Shown: positions 15,731 to 24,470, counted from the stretch's first letter. The stretch is DNA of 64,000 bases from Pseudomonas paralactis (GCF_001439735.1 NZ_JYLN01000011.1:114366-178365); one strand, 5' to 3'. The notes: a model not told the origin generated them from the sequence alone. Numbers and translations: made by a program.

Positions 15731-16936
15731 TCACTGCGGCTTCTTGCGACCAAAACCAGGGCGCTGGCCGGAACCAGCCGGTGCGCCACGGCGCTTGCCC
15801 GACGGCTCATCGGCGACCAGTTTCGGGCCAGGGCGCTTGTTCGCCGCTGGCTTGGCTGGACGCTTGGTGCTGGCGTTATCGGCCGGGCGATCCTCACCAC
15901 GGTTGCTGCGACCACCCGCCGGGGCAGGACGCGGCGTACGTGGCGCACGCTCACCTTCCTGACGCGATGGCGCGGTGGGGCGGCGCTCGCCTTCAATGTG
16001 CGGCTGACGCGAGATACGACCGCCGGTGGCCGGTGCATCCAGCGCAGGGCGCAGGGTGCGGGCAACACGTTCGGTACGTGGCACCGGGCGCGACGATTTG
16101 CGCTGCATACGCTCAAGCTTGTCTTTGCTCTTGGCGTTCATCTGCGGCATGGCAACCGGCGTCAGGCCCACTTCGGCGCTGAGGATGTCGACTTCGTACT
16201 GGCTCATTTCGCGCCAGCGGCCCATCGGCAGGTCGGAGTTCAGGAACACCGGGCCGAAACGCACGCGCTTGAGGCGGCTGACCACCAGGCCCTGGGACTC
16301 CCACAGGCGGCGCACTTCACGGTTACGGCCTTCCATCACCACGCAGTGGTACCAGTGGTTGAAACCTTCACCGCCTGGCGCCTGCTTGATGTCGGTGAAC
16401 TTGGCCGGGCCGTCTTCCAGCACCACACCAGCCTTGAGGCGTTCGATCATCTCGTCATCGACTTCACCGCGTACACGCACGGCGTATTCACGGTCCATCT
16501 CGTAGGACGGGTGCATCAGGCGGTTGGCCAGTTCGCCGTCGGTGGTGAACATCAGCAAGCCGGTGGTGTTGATGTCCAGACGGCCGATGTTGATCCAGCG
16601 GCCTTCTTTGGGCTTGGGCATCTTGTCGAACACGGTCGGACGGCCTTCCGGGTCGTCACGGGTGCAGATCTCGCCATCGGGCTTGTTGTACATGATCACG
16701 CGGCGCACCGATTCGGCGGCCTCTTCACGCTTGATGACCTTGCCATCAATGGTGATTGCATCGTGCAGGTCGACGCGCTGGCCGAGGGTAGCCTCGACGC
16801 CGTTGACCTTGATGCGCTTCTGGGTGATCCAGGCTTCCACGTCGCGGCGCGAGCCCACGCCGATACGCGCCAGCACCTTTTGCAGTTTTTCGCCTGCTGG
16901 GCCGATTTCCTGGTCTTTCTGGTCTTGGTCATTCAT
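15731..16936 (-). CDS. rluB: 23S rRNA pseudouridine(2605) synthase RluB
   Basis: This 401-residue protein has an N-terminal S4 RNA-binding domain (EKLQKVLARIGVGSRRDVEAWI) followed by an RsuA/RluB catalytic domain with the active-site Asp in GRLDINTTGLLMFT and a GRNREVRRLWES motif. It should isomerise U2605 of 23S rRNA. The last 130 residues are a low-complexity tail rich in Arg, Pro, Lys and Gly, longer than in E. coli RluB (291) but common in pseudomonads. ATG 16936 is preferred, as GGAGG precedes it; the GTG at 16945 overlaps that RBS. It is the last gene of the scp cluster. Confidence 0.94.
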   Translation of the reverse strand: MNDQDQKDQEIGPAGEKLQKVLARIGVGSRRDVEAWITQKRIKVNGVEATLGQRVDLHDAITIDGKVIKREEAAESVRRVIMYNKPDGEICTRDDPEGRPTVFDKMPKPKEGRWINIGRLDINTTGLLMFTTDGELANRLMHPSYEMDREYAVRVRGEVDDEMIERLKAGVVLEDGPAKFTDIKQAPGGEGFNHWYHCVVMEGRNREVRRLWESQGLVVSRLKRVRFGPVFLNSDLPMGRWREMSQYEVDILSAEVGLTPVAMPQMNAKSKDKLERMQRKSSRPVPRTERVARTLRPALDAPATGGRISRQPHIEGERRPTAPSRQEGERAPRTPRPAPAGGRSNRGEDRPADNASTKRPAKPAANKRPGPKLVADEPSGKRRGAPAGSGQRPGFGRKKPQ

Positions 16937-17080
16937 CGTAAGCACCTCCCGGTGGGTCGATTCAGGCGTGGCCTGAGGGGTATTGAAAGCGGGGCCTTGG
17001 CCGAATAGGTCGGCAAGGGGTCGCGAATCATACGCGCATGGCGCGTGTTGCGCATCACAGACTAGTCGATAACGCCCAAG

Positions 17081-17272
17081 TCATTTGCTTTTCCGCCGAC
17101 CGGTGGCGCCCAGGGCCAGTAATCGAAGCTGGGCTTCGGCCAGAACCGTGCGCTTGTCGGTTTTGTCGAGTTTCTTCCAGGCGCGGATCTCGCGCTTGCT
17201 GCGGCCGCAGCCGACGCAGATGTCGTCGCTGAACTTGCAAATGCTGATGCACGGGTCTTTCACGGCACTCAT
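17081..17272 (-). CDS. DUF1289 protein
   Basis: This 63-residue protein carries the DUF1289 signature DPCISICKFSDDICVGCGRSK, with four Cys that could bind a metal or Fe-S cluster, followed by a basic helical tail. The function of the family is unknown. It lies between scpB and rluB on the same strand, separated from scpB by a REP doublet. Confidence 0.85.
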   Translation of the reverse strand: MSAVKDPCISICKFSDDICVGCGRSKREIRAWKKLDKTDKRTVLAEAQLRLLALGATGRRKSK

Positions 17273-17284
17273 GGTCGATCCTCT

Positions 17285-17370
17285 GTGGGAGCTGGCTTGC
17301 CTGCGATGGCATCACCTCCTTGCATCTGAGAGACCGAGGCGTCTGCATCGCAGGCAAGCCAGCTCCCACA
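17285..17370. repeat. REP doublet, GTGGGAGC family
   Basis: Inverted REP copies lie in the 107-base gap between scpB and the DUF1289 gene, inside a co-directional run. It may stabilise or end the upstream mRNA. Confidence 0.88.
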
Positions 17371-17379
17371 TGGGTTCGG

Positions 17380-18300
17380 TCAGTCTTCGAGTAGGCGGCG
17401 TTCGTTTTCGATGGCTTCGGCCAGCGCCCGGGCTTCGTCTTCTTCGTCGCTCAGCGGCGGTTGTTCGAGGGCGGCGACGGCGGCCAGGAGCTTTTCCCGG
17501 GCCTGGGCCACGCCAAGCACATCGTCTTCGGCTTCGACCTCAGGCTCGGATTCAACGTTCACCTGGGTTTGCGGCTCAGCCGCGCCATCACGCAGCAAGT
17601 CGTCAAAGTCGGTCTTGATGCCCTGCTCCATGTCATCCAGTTCCAACAACAGCGTATGGAAGCTGGTTTCGTCCTTGGGCTCCTCCGGCTCAGCGCTGGC
17701 ATCGGCCAGTTCCTGCAGACTCTGCGGCACCGGCGCGTCGTCGAAATCGAGCACCGGCTCGGCTTCCATTTCGCGCAGTTCGGCCAGCGGCGGCAGGTCG
17801 TCGAGGTTCTTCAGGTTGAAATGATCGAGGAACACCTTGGTGGTGGCGAACATCGCCGGTTTGCCGGGCACGTCACGGTAGCCAACGATGCGAATCCACT
17901 CGCGCTCCAGCAGGGTCTTGACGATATGGCTGTTGACCGCCACGCCACGTACGTCCTCGATTTCGCCCCGAGTGATGGGCTGGCGATAGGCGATCAGCGC
18001 CATGGTCTCCAGCATTGCCCGCGAATAACGCTGCGGGCGCTCTTCCCACAAGCGGCCCACCCAGGGCGAAAACTTTTCACGGATCTGCAGACGATAACCC
18101 GACGCCACTTCGCGCAACTCAAAGGCACGGCCGTCGCAGGACTTGCGCAGGATCTCCAGCGCCTTCTTGAACACCGGCGGCTCCGGGCGTTCGGCTTCTT
18201 CAAAGAGTTCGAACAGGCGCTCCAAAGATTGCGGTTTACCCGAGGCCAGGAGAAAGGCCTCCAGCAAGGGTGCCAGTTCGCGGGGTTCAGTCAGATTCAT
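17380..18300 (-). CDS. scpB: Segregation and condensation protein ScpB
   Basis: This 306-residue winged-helix kleisin-interacting subunit of the SMC-ScpAB condensin has the conserved block SRAMLETMALIAYRQPITRGEIEDVRGVAV and GKPAMFATTKVFLDHFNL. Residues after about 190 form an acidic, Glu-rich tail not needed in shorter homologues (about 200 residues). It begins 12 bases after scpA. No smc gene is in the window. Confidence 0.94.
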   Translation of the reverse strand: MNLTEPRELAPLLEAFLLASGKPQSLERLFELFEEAERPEPPVFKKALEILRKSCDGRAFELREVASGYRLQIREKFSPWVGRLWEERPQRYSRAMLETMALIAYRQPITRGEIEDVRGVAVNSHIVKTLLEREWIRIVGYRDVPGKPAMFATTKVFLDHFNLKNLDDLPPLAELREMEAEPVLDFDDAPVPQSLQELADASAEPEEPKDETSFHTLLLELDDMEQGIKTDFDDLLRDGAAEPQTQVNVESEPEVEAEDDVLGVAQAREKLLAAVAALEQPPLSDEEDEARALAEAIENERRLLED

Positions 18301-18312
18301 CGATTCAGCTCG

Positions 18313-19131
18313 TTATTCGGCTCGCGCCCGCACGTGGATAGCCGCAAAAGGCTCATTCTGCACCAGCTCGACCAAGGATTCCTTGACCAGCTCAAGGATC
18401 GCCATAAAGGTCACCACCACCCCCAGTCGCCCTTCCTCGGCAGTGAACAGCTCGACAAACGGCACAAACCCACCGCCCTTGAGGCGCTCCAGCACGTCGC
18501 TCATGCGCTCGCGGGTGGACAGCGCTTCACGGCTGACCTGGTGGCTCTCAAACATATCGCCACGGCGCAGCACCTCGGCCATGGACATCAGCAACTCTTC
18601 CAGGCTCACGTCCGGGAGCAACTTGCGCGCGCGCGCCTCGGGGGCGTCGAGCTTGGGCACCACTACATCACGGCCTACGCGACTCAAGCCGTCGATGCCT
18701 TCGGCGGCAGCCTTGAAGCGTTCGTACTCCTGCAGGCGGCGGATCAGCTCGGCGCGTGGGTCATCCTCCTCGGCTTCGACCGTCTCCGAACGCGGCAACA
18801 ACATGCGCGACTTGATCTCGGCGAGCATGGCGGCCATCACCAGGTACTCGGCGGCCAACTCCAGGCGCACCGACTGCATCAGCTCGACATAGCCCATGTA
18901 TTGACGGGTGATTTCCGCCACCGGGATGTCGAGGATGTTGATGTTCTGCTTGCGGATCAGGTACAGCAGCAAGTCCAGCGGGCCTTCGAAGGCTTCAAGG
19001 AACACCTCCAGAGCGTCCGGCGGGATGTACAGGTCCAGGGGCATTTCCATGACCGCCTGGCCATACACCATGGCAAACGGCAGTTCCTGCTGGGCGCCGG
19101 CCTGGGGATCAGCGGTTTCCACGGCCGACAT
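18313..19131 (-). CDS. scpA: Segregation and condensation protein ScpA
   Basis: This 272-residue kleisin of the SMC condensin has the hallmark start of the domain, FLEAFEGPLDLLLYLIRKQ, and then INILDIPVAEITRQYMGY and YLVMAAMLAEIKSRMLLP. It bridges the SMC heads together with ScpB and helps chromosome organisation. The ATG abuts the yciO stop (TGAATG), so the two are translationally coupled. Confidence 0.94.
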   Translation of the reverse strand: MSAVETADPQAGAQQELPFAMVYGQAVMEMPLDLYIPPDALEVFLEAFEGPLDLLLYLIRKQNINILDIPVAEITRQYMGYVELMQSVRLELAAEYLVMAAMLAEIKSRMLLPRSETVEAEEDDPRAELIRRLQEYERFKAAAEGIDGLSRVGRDVVVPKLDAPEARARKLLPDVSLEELLMSMAEVLRRGDMFESHQVSREALSTRERMSDVLERLKGGGFVPFVELFTAEEGRLGVVVTFMAILELVKESLVELVQNEPFAAIHVRARAE

Positions 19132-19761
19132 TCAGGCCTCGACCATAAATGGCGCCGGATCGCCACAGCCCACACGTACCACCTCTGGCTCGCCGTCGGC
19201 CAGGTTGATCACCGTCGAGGCTTTGTTGCCGCCGTAGCCGCCGTCGATGATCAGGTCGACGTGTTTTTCCAGCAAACGGCGCATTTCGTAAGGGTCGTAC
19301 AAGGGTTCGGTTTCACCGGGCAGGATCAACGACACGCTCATCAGCGGCTCACCCAGCTCGGCCAACAGCGCCAGGGCGATCGGGTGTTCCGGCACGCGCA
19401 GACCGATGGTGCGCTTTTTCGGGTGCAGTAACAGGCGCGGTACTTCGCGGGTGGCATTGAGAATGAAGGTATAAGGCCCCGGCGTATGGGCCTTGAGCAG
19501 GCGGAACGTGCCGGTGTCGACCTTGGCGAACAGCCCGAGCTGGGACAAGTCGCTGCAAATCAGCGCGAAGTTGTGCTTGTCGTCCAGCTGGCGCAGGCGC
19601 CTTACACGTTCGACCGCGCCCTTGTCGCCGATCTGGCAACCGATAGCGTAGGACGAATCAGTCGGATAGATCACCACGCCGCCGGCACGGATGATCTCCA
19701 CGGCCTGTTTGATCAGGCGCGCCTGAGGGTTTTCCGGATGAATCTGGAAGAATTGACTCAC
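19132..19761 (-). CDS. yciO: YciO-type threonylcarbamoyl-AMP synthase family protein
   Basis: This 209-residue protein of the YrdC/Sua5 family matches E. coli YciO closely at the start (SQFFQIHPENPQARLI) and in YPTDSSYAIGCQ, KHNFALICSDLS and TPGPYTFIL. The family makes threonylcarbamoyl-AMP for tRNA t6A; YciO itself is a paralogue of TsaC with weak activity and an unclear main role. GTG 19761 is chosen by that similarity; ATG 19800 would add 13 residues and overlap the previous gene. It follows rnm by 13 bases. Confidence 0.88.
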   Translation of the reverse strand: MSQFFQIHPENPQARLIKQAVEIIRAGGVVIYPTDSSYAIGCQIGDKGAVERVRRLRQLDDKHNFALICSDLSQLGLFAKVDTGTFRLLKAHTPGPYTFILNATREVPRLLLHPKKRTIGLRVPEHPIALALLAELGEPLMSVSLILPGETEPLYDPYEMRRLLEKHVDLIIDGGYGGNKASTVINLADGEPEVVRVGCGDPAPFMVEA

Positions 19762-19774
19762 GTGCTCTACCTGT

Positions 19775-20638
19775 TCAGACGGTGGCAATAATGGGGTCAT
19801 GCTTGAATCGCCCCCACAACAGCGGCAGATCTTCCGGGACCTGGCGATACTCGCCAATCTCGGACCAGCCGCCTGGGCCATGAAAGTCACTGCCGGCACT
19901 GACCAGCAGACCAAATTCGCGGGCAAGGATCGCCAGGCTGCCGACCTGTTCCGCCGGTTGATGCCCGTTGACCACCTCGATCGCGTGGCCACCCGCACCA
20001 ATATAGTCGCTGATCAGCTTGCGGCGCTTGCTGCGGGTGAAATCGTAATGCCAGGGATGCGCCAGGCTGACCCACGCCCCGGAAGCCCGCAGGGTCTGGA
20101 CGGTGTCTTCCAGGGTCGGCCAATGCAGCTTCACATCGCCCAACTTGCCGGCCCCCAGCCATTTGCGAAAGGCCTCGGCGCGATCCTTGACATAGCCTTC
20201 GCGCACCATCCAGTCGGCAAAATGCGGACGGGCCGGTGCGTTGCCGCTGTCGCCCAGCTCTTGCTGGATGGCGCGGGCGCCGTCGAGGGCGCCAGGCATA
20301 CCTTTAAGGCTCAGTTTGCGGCTTATTTCTTCGGACCGCAGCCAGCGGCCATCGTGCAATTGGGCAATGGCCGCCACTAACGGCGGGGCATTTTGATCGA
20401 AACCGTAGCCCAGTACATGAATGGTGGCGCCGCCCCAGGTGCAGGACAATTCCACGCCGTTGACCAGTTGCATGCCCAAAGAATGCGCCGCTTGGCGGGC
20501 TTCATCGAGGCCCTCAAGGGTGTCGTGGTCGGTCAACGCCAGCACTTGCACGCCTTTTTCAAACGCACGCGCAACCAGTACCGCGGGCGCCAGGGCGCCG
20601 TCGGAGGCCGTGCTGTGGCAGTGCAAATCAACATTCAC
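19775..20638 (-). CDS. rnm: PHP-domain 5'-3' exoribonuclease RNase AM (YciV)
   Basis: This 287-residue PHP phosphoesterase has the metal-binding motifs DLHCHSTASDG, LALTDHDTLEG and the C-terminal SAGSDFHGPG. E. coli YciV (RNase AM/TrpH) trims the 5' ends of rRNA and removes short RNA or 5'-3'-phosphoadenosine substrates. The start at GTG 20638 (VNVDLHCH) fits the family; the upstream ATG at 20680 would add 14 residues. It opens the rnm-yciO-scpA-scpB cluster and is divergent from yciB. Confidence 0.87.
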   Translation of the reverse strand: MNVDLHCHSTASDGALAPAVLVARAFEKGVQVLALTDHDTLEGLDEARQAAHSLGMQLVNGVELSCTWGGATIHVLGYGFDQNAPPLVAAIAQLHDGRWLRSEEISRKLSLKGMPGALDGARAIQQELGDSGNAPARPHFADWMVREGYVKDRAEAFRKWLGAGKLGDVKLHWPTLEDTVQTLRASGAWVSLAHPWHYDFTRSKRRKLISDYIGAGGHAIEVVNGHQPAEQVGSLAILAREFGLLVSAGSDFHGPGGWSEIGEYRQVPEDLPLLWGRFKHDPIIATV

Positions 20639-20725
20639 GTGGGTATGTAACCTCAAGTCAGCTGGCGCTATCGCAACCAAGGATGTTTGTTATTATGCCG
20701 CCACATCCAGCTTCTGGCTCTTACT

Positions 20726-21313
20726 GTGAAACAATTCATCGACTTCATCCCGCTGTTGCTGTTTTTCATCGTTACCAAACTCGACCCCAGGGTCATCGAA
20801 ATCGGCGATCACGAGCTGTCGTTCGGAGGCATCTACAGTGCCACCGCCGTACTGATCATCAGCTCCATCGTGGTCTACGGCGCCATCTTCATCTCCCAGC
20901 GCAAGCTGGAAAAAAGCCAATGGCTGACCCTCATCGCCTGCCTGGTCTTCGGCGGCCTGACTCTGGCCTTCCACAGCGAAACCTTCCTTAAATGGAAAGC
21001 GCCGGTGGTCAACTGGCTGTTCGCCCTGGTCTTTATCGGCAGCCACTTCATTGGTGACCGCCTGCTGATCAAGCGGATCATGGGGCACGCGCTGACCTTG
21101 CCGGAGCCGGTGTGGGTACGTCTGAACGTGGCCTGGATCGTGTTTTTCCTGTTCTGTGGTGCCGCCAACCTGTTCGTGGCCTTCACCTTCCAGGACTACT
21201 GGGTCGACTTCAAAGTGTTCGGCAGCCTGGGCATGACCGTATTGTTTTTGATCGGCCAGGGCATCTACCTGTCACGCCACCTGCATGACACCACACCGAA
21301 AACCGAGGACTGA
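20726..21313 (+). CDS. yciB: Inner membrane septation protein YciB (IspZ)
   Basis: This 195-residue protein with five or six membrane helices begins at GTG with VKQFIDFIPLLLFFIVTK, the family opening, and contains the FIGSHFIGDRLLIKRIMGHAL segment. YciB affects cell envelope synthesis and septation in enterobacteria. yciI follows with its ATG one base after the stop, so the two are an operon. Confidence 0.93.
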   Translation: MKQFIDFIPLLLFFIVTKLDPRVIEIGDHELSFGGIYSATAVLIISSIVVYGAIFISQRKLEKSQWLTLIACLVFGGLTLAFHSETFLKWKAPVVNWLFALVFIGSHFIGDRLLIKRIMGHALTLPEPVWVRLNVAWIVFFLFCGAANLFVAFTFQDYWVDFKVFGSLGMTVLFLIGQGIYLSRHLHDTTPKTED

Positions 21314-21314
21314 C

Positions 21315-21614
21315 ATGCTCTACGCCATCATTGCCACCGACATTGCCAACTCGTTGGAAAAACGCCTGAGCGTACGCCCGGCCCACGTCGAGCGCCTCAA
21401 ACAGCTGCAAGCCGAAGGCCGCATGGTACTGGCCGGCCCGCACCCGGCCGTCGACAGCAACGACCCGGGCGACGCCGGCTTCACCGGCAGCCTGATCGTG
21501 GCCGAGTTTGCCTCCCTGGCCGACGCCGAGGCCTGGGCCAAGGCAGACCCTTACGTTGCAGCAGGCGTCTATGCCGATGTGGTGATCAAGCCGTTCAAGC
21601 AAGTCCTGCCTTGA
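21315..21614 (+). CDS. yciI: YciI family protein
   Basis: This 99-residue protein has the YciI fold (ferredoxin-like dimer) with the conserved His-Asp pair of the family visible as RPAHVERLKQLQAEGRMV and GPHPAVDSNDPGDAGFTG and the end PYVAAGVYADVVIKPFKQ. Family members include a chloro-muconolactone dehalogenase; the cellular role of YciI is unknown. It forms an operon with yciB. Confidence 0.92.
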   Translation: MLYAIIATDIANSLEKRLSVRPAHVERLKQLQAEGRMVLAGPHPAVDSNDPGDAGFTGSLIVAEFASLADAEAWAKADPYVAAGVYADVVIKPFKQVLP

Positions 21615-21714
21615 ACCCGGCTGCGTCGAACCTAATCGTTTCGGCGCACTCCTAATGGCTCACGGCGTCACCGGTGGGGTCGTCGCCGTCGACAATGGCT
21701 AAATCGAGTGAGTC

Positions 21715-22392
21715 ATGAGCGAGCTGTTACTGATAGATGATGACCAGGAGCTCTGTGAGCTGCTGACCAGTTGGTTGAGCCAGGAAGGCTTCCAGGTGCG
21801 CGCCTGCCACGACGGCCTGAGCGCCCGCAAAGCCTTGACCGAAGCCGCCCCGGCGGCGGTGGTGCTCGATGTGATGCTGCCCGACGGCAGCGGCCTGGAG
21901 TTGCTCAAACAACTGCGCAACGACCACCCGGAGTTGCCGGTGCTGATGCTCTCGGCGCGGGGCGAGCCTCTGGACCGCATCCTCGGCCTGGAACTGGGCG
22001 CCGACGACTACCTCGCCAAGCCTTGCGACCCACGCGAGCTGACCGCCCGCCTGCGTGCCGTATTGCGCCGCAGCCATCCTACCGCCGTGTCGACTCAGCT
22101 TGAGCTGGGCGACCTGTGCTTCAGCCCGGTGCGCGGGGTGGTCAGCATTGATGAGCAGGAATTCACCCTGACCGTTTCCGAAAGCCGCCTGCTTGAAGCC
22201 TTGCTGCGTCAGCCCGGCGAGCCCCTGGATAAACAGGAACTGGCGCAGATCGCCCTGGGCCGCAAGCTGACCCTATATGACCGCAGCCTGGACATGCACG
22301 TCAGCAACCTGCGCAAGAAGATCGGCCCACACCCGGATGGGCGGCCACGCATCGTGGCGCTGCGTAGTCGTGGCTACTACTACAGCCTCTAA
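21715..22392 (+). CDS. cpxR: CpxR-like response regulator
   Basis: This 225-residue OmpR-family regulator has an acidic pocket (IDDD at 7-10), phospho-acceptor Asp52 in VVLDVMLPDGSG, Lys in YLAKPCDPRE and a winged-helix output domain ending in IVALRSRGYYYSL. The linked CpxP-like and CpxA-like genes downstream support assignment to the envelope-stress Cpx system. Unlike E. coli, the cpxP-like gene sits between cpxR and cpxA on the same strand. Confidence 0.88.
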   Translation: MSELLLIDDDQELCELLTSWLSQEGFQVRACHDGLSARKALTEAAPAAVVLDVMLPDGSGLELLKQLRNDHPELPVLMLSARGEPLDRILGLELGADDYLAKPCDPRELTARLRAVLRRSHPTAVSTQLELGDLCFSPVRGVVSIDEQEFTLTVSESRLLEALLRQPGEPLDKQELAQIALGRKLTLYDRSLDMHVSNLRKKIGPHPDGRPRIVALRSRGYYYSL

Positions 22393-22394
22393 AT

Positions 22395-22420
22395 GTGGGA
22401 GCTGGCTTGCCAGCTCCCAC
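22395..22420. repeat. Collapsed REP hairpin, GTGGGAGC family
   Basis: A REP arm runs straight into its complement (GTGGGAGCTGGC...GCCAGCTCCCAC) without a spacer, giving a tight hairpin just after cpxR. It may serve as a terminator-like structure. Confidence 0.8.
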
Positions 22421-22470
22421 CATTGATTTCATCACCTTCAAGGGTTTTGTCAGTTCCTGTCAAACCTGTC

Positions 22471-22486
22471 TTTACCGAAGCTTTAC
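22471..22486 (-). promoter_or_regulatory. CpxR-type box before cpxP
   Basis: TTTAC-CGAAGC-TTTAC reads as GTAAA-N6-GTAAA on the other strand, close to the tandem GTAAA repeat recognised by CpxR. It lies 81 bases before the cpxP start, a plausible activator position. This suggests that the cpxP gene is a direct CpxR target and perhaps that the system feeds back on cpxA. Confidence 0.65.
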
Positions 22487-22566
22487 TCTCCCCTGACCGC
22501 CGCTGACCTTGCGCTGCGTAACCTACTCACATCCGGACTCACCGGAATAGAGACAGGAGAATCACC

Positions 22567-23025
22567 ATGCGCAAGACCCTTATCGCTTTGATGCTCGCCG
22601 CTGCACTGCCTACCGTCGCCATGGCCATGCCCGAAGGCCCGGGCCCGATGGGCGGCCACGAAGGCCACATGATGGGTGGCCCAGGCCACGGTGAACACGG
22701 TCCGCGTGGTAAAGGTGGCCCGTTCAGCCAGTTGGACTTGAGCAAGGAACAGCGTGAGCAGATCCGCAAGCTGATGGGTGAGCAATGGCACGCTCGCAAA
22801 GACCTGACCCAAAAGTACCTGGACAAACTGCCGGCCGCTGACCAGAAAGCCATGCAGGACGAGATCGCCGCCGGCAAGCAGAAAACCCAGGCGGGTATCC
22901 GTGCCGTGCTCAAGCCCGACCAGCAGAAGCAATACGACGAGATCGTCAAAAAGCAGGCCGAGCGCCGCGCCGAGTGGAAGCAATTCCAGGAATGGAAAGC
23001 CCAGCAAGCGCAAAAAGCGCAATAA
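22567..23025 (+). CDS. cpxP: Periplasmic Spy/CpxP-like protein
   Basis: This 152-residue protein has a signal peptide (MRKTLIALMLAAALPTVAMA), a His/Gly/Met-rich stretch (residues about 21-50, possible metal binding) and a helical body with LDLSKEQREQIRKLM, a version of the LTxxQ motif. Family members bind misfolded periplasmic proteins and, as CpxP, restrain the sensor CpxA. The predicted CpxR box upstream fits stress induction. The His-rich N-terminus hints at copper or zinc sensing, which is inference. Confidence 0.85.
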   Translation: MRKTLIALMLAAALPTVAMAMPEGPGPMGGHEGHMMGGPGHGEHGPRGKGGPFSQLDLSKEQREQIRKLMGEQWHARKDLTQKYLDKLPAADQKAMQDEIAAGKQKTQAGIRAVLKPDQQKQYDEIVKKQAERRAEWKQFQEWKAQQAQKAQ

Positions 23026-23044
23026 TACGAGCGTAATGCCTACG

Positions 23045-23074
23045 GCCCAGTGGTTCGCACCACTGGGCTTTTCC
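23045..23074 (+). terminator. Terminator/attenuator between cpxP and cpxA
   Basis: GCCCAGTGGT and ACCACTGGGC form a strong stem followed by TTTTCC, 20 bases after cpxP and 16 before cpxA. It would lower cpxA expression relative to cpxP from the shared promoter. Confidence 0.8.
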
Positions 23075-23090
23075 TGTTTGGGGGTTTCCT

Positions 23091-24437
23091 GTGCGTTCAT
23101 TGTTCTGGCGTATCCTGGCGAGTTTCTGGCTGGCCATCGCCCTGGTTGGCGGGTTGTCGATTTTGCTTGGGCATATGCTCAACCAGGACGCCTGGATTCT
23201 GAGCCGCCACCCTGGCCTCAACAACCTGGCCCAAGAGTGGACGCAGCTCTACGAAACCCAGGGTGAAGACGCTGCCCAGGACTTGTTGCAGCAGCGCAAA
23301 CGCCAATACCACATCGACGTGCAAGTGCTTAACGAAAGCGGCGACCCAGTGGTACGCGGCACCTTCCCGCGCCGCGCCGCGGCCTTTGAAGCCCGGCAGA
23401 ACGACAGCCAGGACGGCCACCTGCCGTGGCGACGCCTGACCGCCGAGTACACCAGCGACAAAACCGGCGACACTTACCTGTTGATCTACCGCATTCCCCA
23501 CCCGGAGCTGGAAGCCTGGCACCGCAGCAGCCTGCTGTGGCCGCTCAGTGCCCTGGCGATTACCCTGGTGGTGCTGACCCTGTTCAGCCTGCTGGTGACC
23601 TTGTCCATTACTCGCCCGCTCAGTCGTTTGCGCGGCGCGGTGCATGACCTGGGGCAAACCACCTATCAACAAAACAGCCTGGCGCAACTGGCCAACCGGC
23701 GCGACGAATTCGGTGTCTTGGCTAACGACTTCAACCGCATGGGCGCGCGCCTGCAAAGCCTGATCGGGAGCCAGCGCCAATTGCTGCGTGACGTGTCCCA
23801 TGAACTGCGCTCGCCGCTGGCGCGCTTGCGCATCGCCCTGGCCCTGGCCGAGCGCGCCAGCCCCGAAGAGCGGGAAAAACTCTGGCCGCGCCTGACCCGC
23901 GAATGCGATCGCCTGGAAGCCTTGATCAGCGAAATCCTCGTACTGGCGCGGGTCGACGCCGACAATGCCAGCGCCGAAGATATCGACCTCAACCCGTTGC
24001 TCAAGGCTCTGCAAAAGGACGCCCAACTCGGCGCGCCGGAGCAAGTGGTGCACCTCACCACCGACGCCGACCTGCGCCTCAAGGGCTGGCCGACCATGAT
24101 CGAGCGCGCCGTGGATAACCTGCTGCGCAATGCCCAACGCTTTAACCCCACCGGCCAACCGATTCAATTGCAGGCCCAGCATCAAAACGGGCGCATTCTG
24201 ATCAGCGTACGTGACCACGGCCCCGGCGTTGAACCCGAGCATCTGGGCCAACTGGGCGAACCGTTCTACCGGGCCCCGGGCCAGACCGCACAAGGCCATG
24301 GCCTGGGCCTGGCCATTGCCCGTCGCGCCGCCGAGCGCCATGGCGGCACACTGATCCTGGCCAACCATCCCGATGGCGGCTTTATCGCCAGCATCGAACT
24401 GCCCTTGATCCCTGGGGTTGCCACACCGGTGGGATGA
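23091..24437 (+). CDS. cpxA: CpxA-like sensor histidine kinase
   Basis: This 448-residue inner-membrane kinase has TM helices at about 7-27 and 150-175, a periplasmic domain between them, a HAMP domain, the H-box LLRDVSHELRSPLARLR with His237, an N-box (ERAVDNLLRNAQRFNP) and G-boxes DHGPGVEP and GHGLGLAIA. It should phosphorylate the CpxR-like regulator at 21715. It starts at GTG 23091. The order cpxR-cpxP-cpxA is the pseudomonad form of the locus. Confidence 0.9.
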   Translation: MRSLFWRILASFWLAIALVGGLSILLGHMLNQDAWILSRHPGLNNLAQEWTQLYETQGEDAAQDLLQQRKRQYHIDVQVLNESGDPVVRGTFPRRAAAFEARQNDSQDGHLPWRRLTAEYTSDKTGDTYLLIYRIPHPELEAWHRSSLLWPLSALAITLVVLTLFSLLVTLSITRPLSRLRGAVHDLGQTTYQQNSLAQLANRRDEFGVLANDFNRMGARLQSLIGSQRQLLRDVSHELRSPLARLRIALALAERASPEEREKLWPRLTRECDRLEALISEILVLARVDADNASAEDIDLNPLLKALQKDAQLGAPEQVVHLTTDADLRLKGWPTMIERAVDNLLRNAQRFNPTGQPIQLQAQHQNGRILISVRDHGPGVEPEHLGQLGEPFYRAPGQTAQGHGLGLAIARRAAERHGGTLILANHPDGGFIASIELPLIPGVATPVG

Positions 24438-24448
24438 TCTTCTATAGT

Positions 24449-24470
24449 GGCCCTTCTCTTACGGAGGGCC
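24449..24470 (+). promoter_or_regulatory. Stem enclosing the CoA-transferase RBS
   Basis: GGCCCT and AGGGCC can pair across a 10-base loop. The right arm overlaps the GGAGG ribosome binding site (24463-24467) of the next gene. The stem is short, so control of translation is only a possibility. Confidence 0.3.

Noticed and set aside
17461..19431. Long plus-strand frame opposite scpB-scpA-yciO
   Set aside because: Antisense to three identified genes; same His/Gln-rich artefact.
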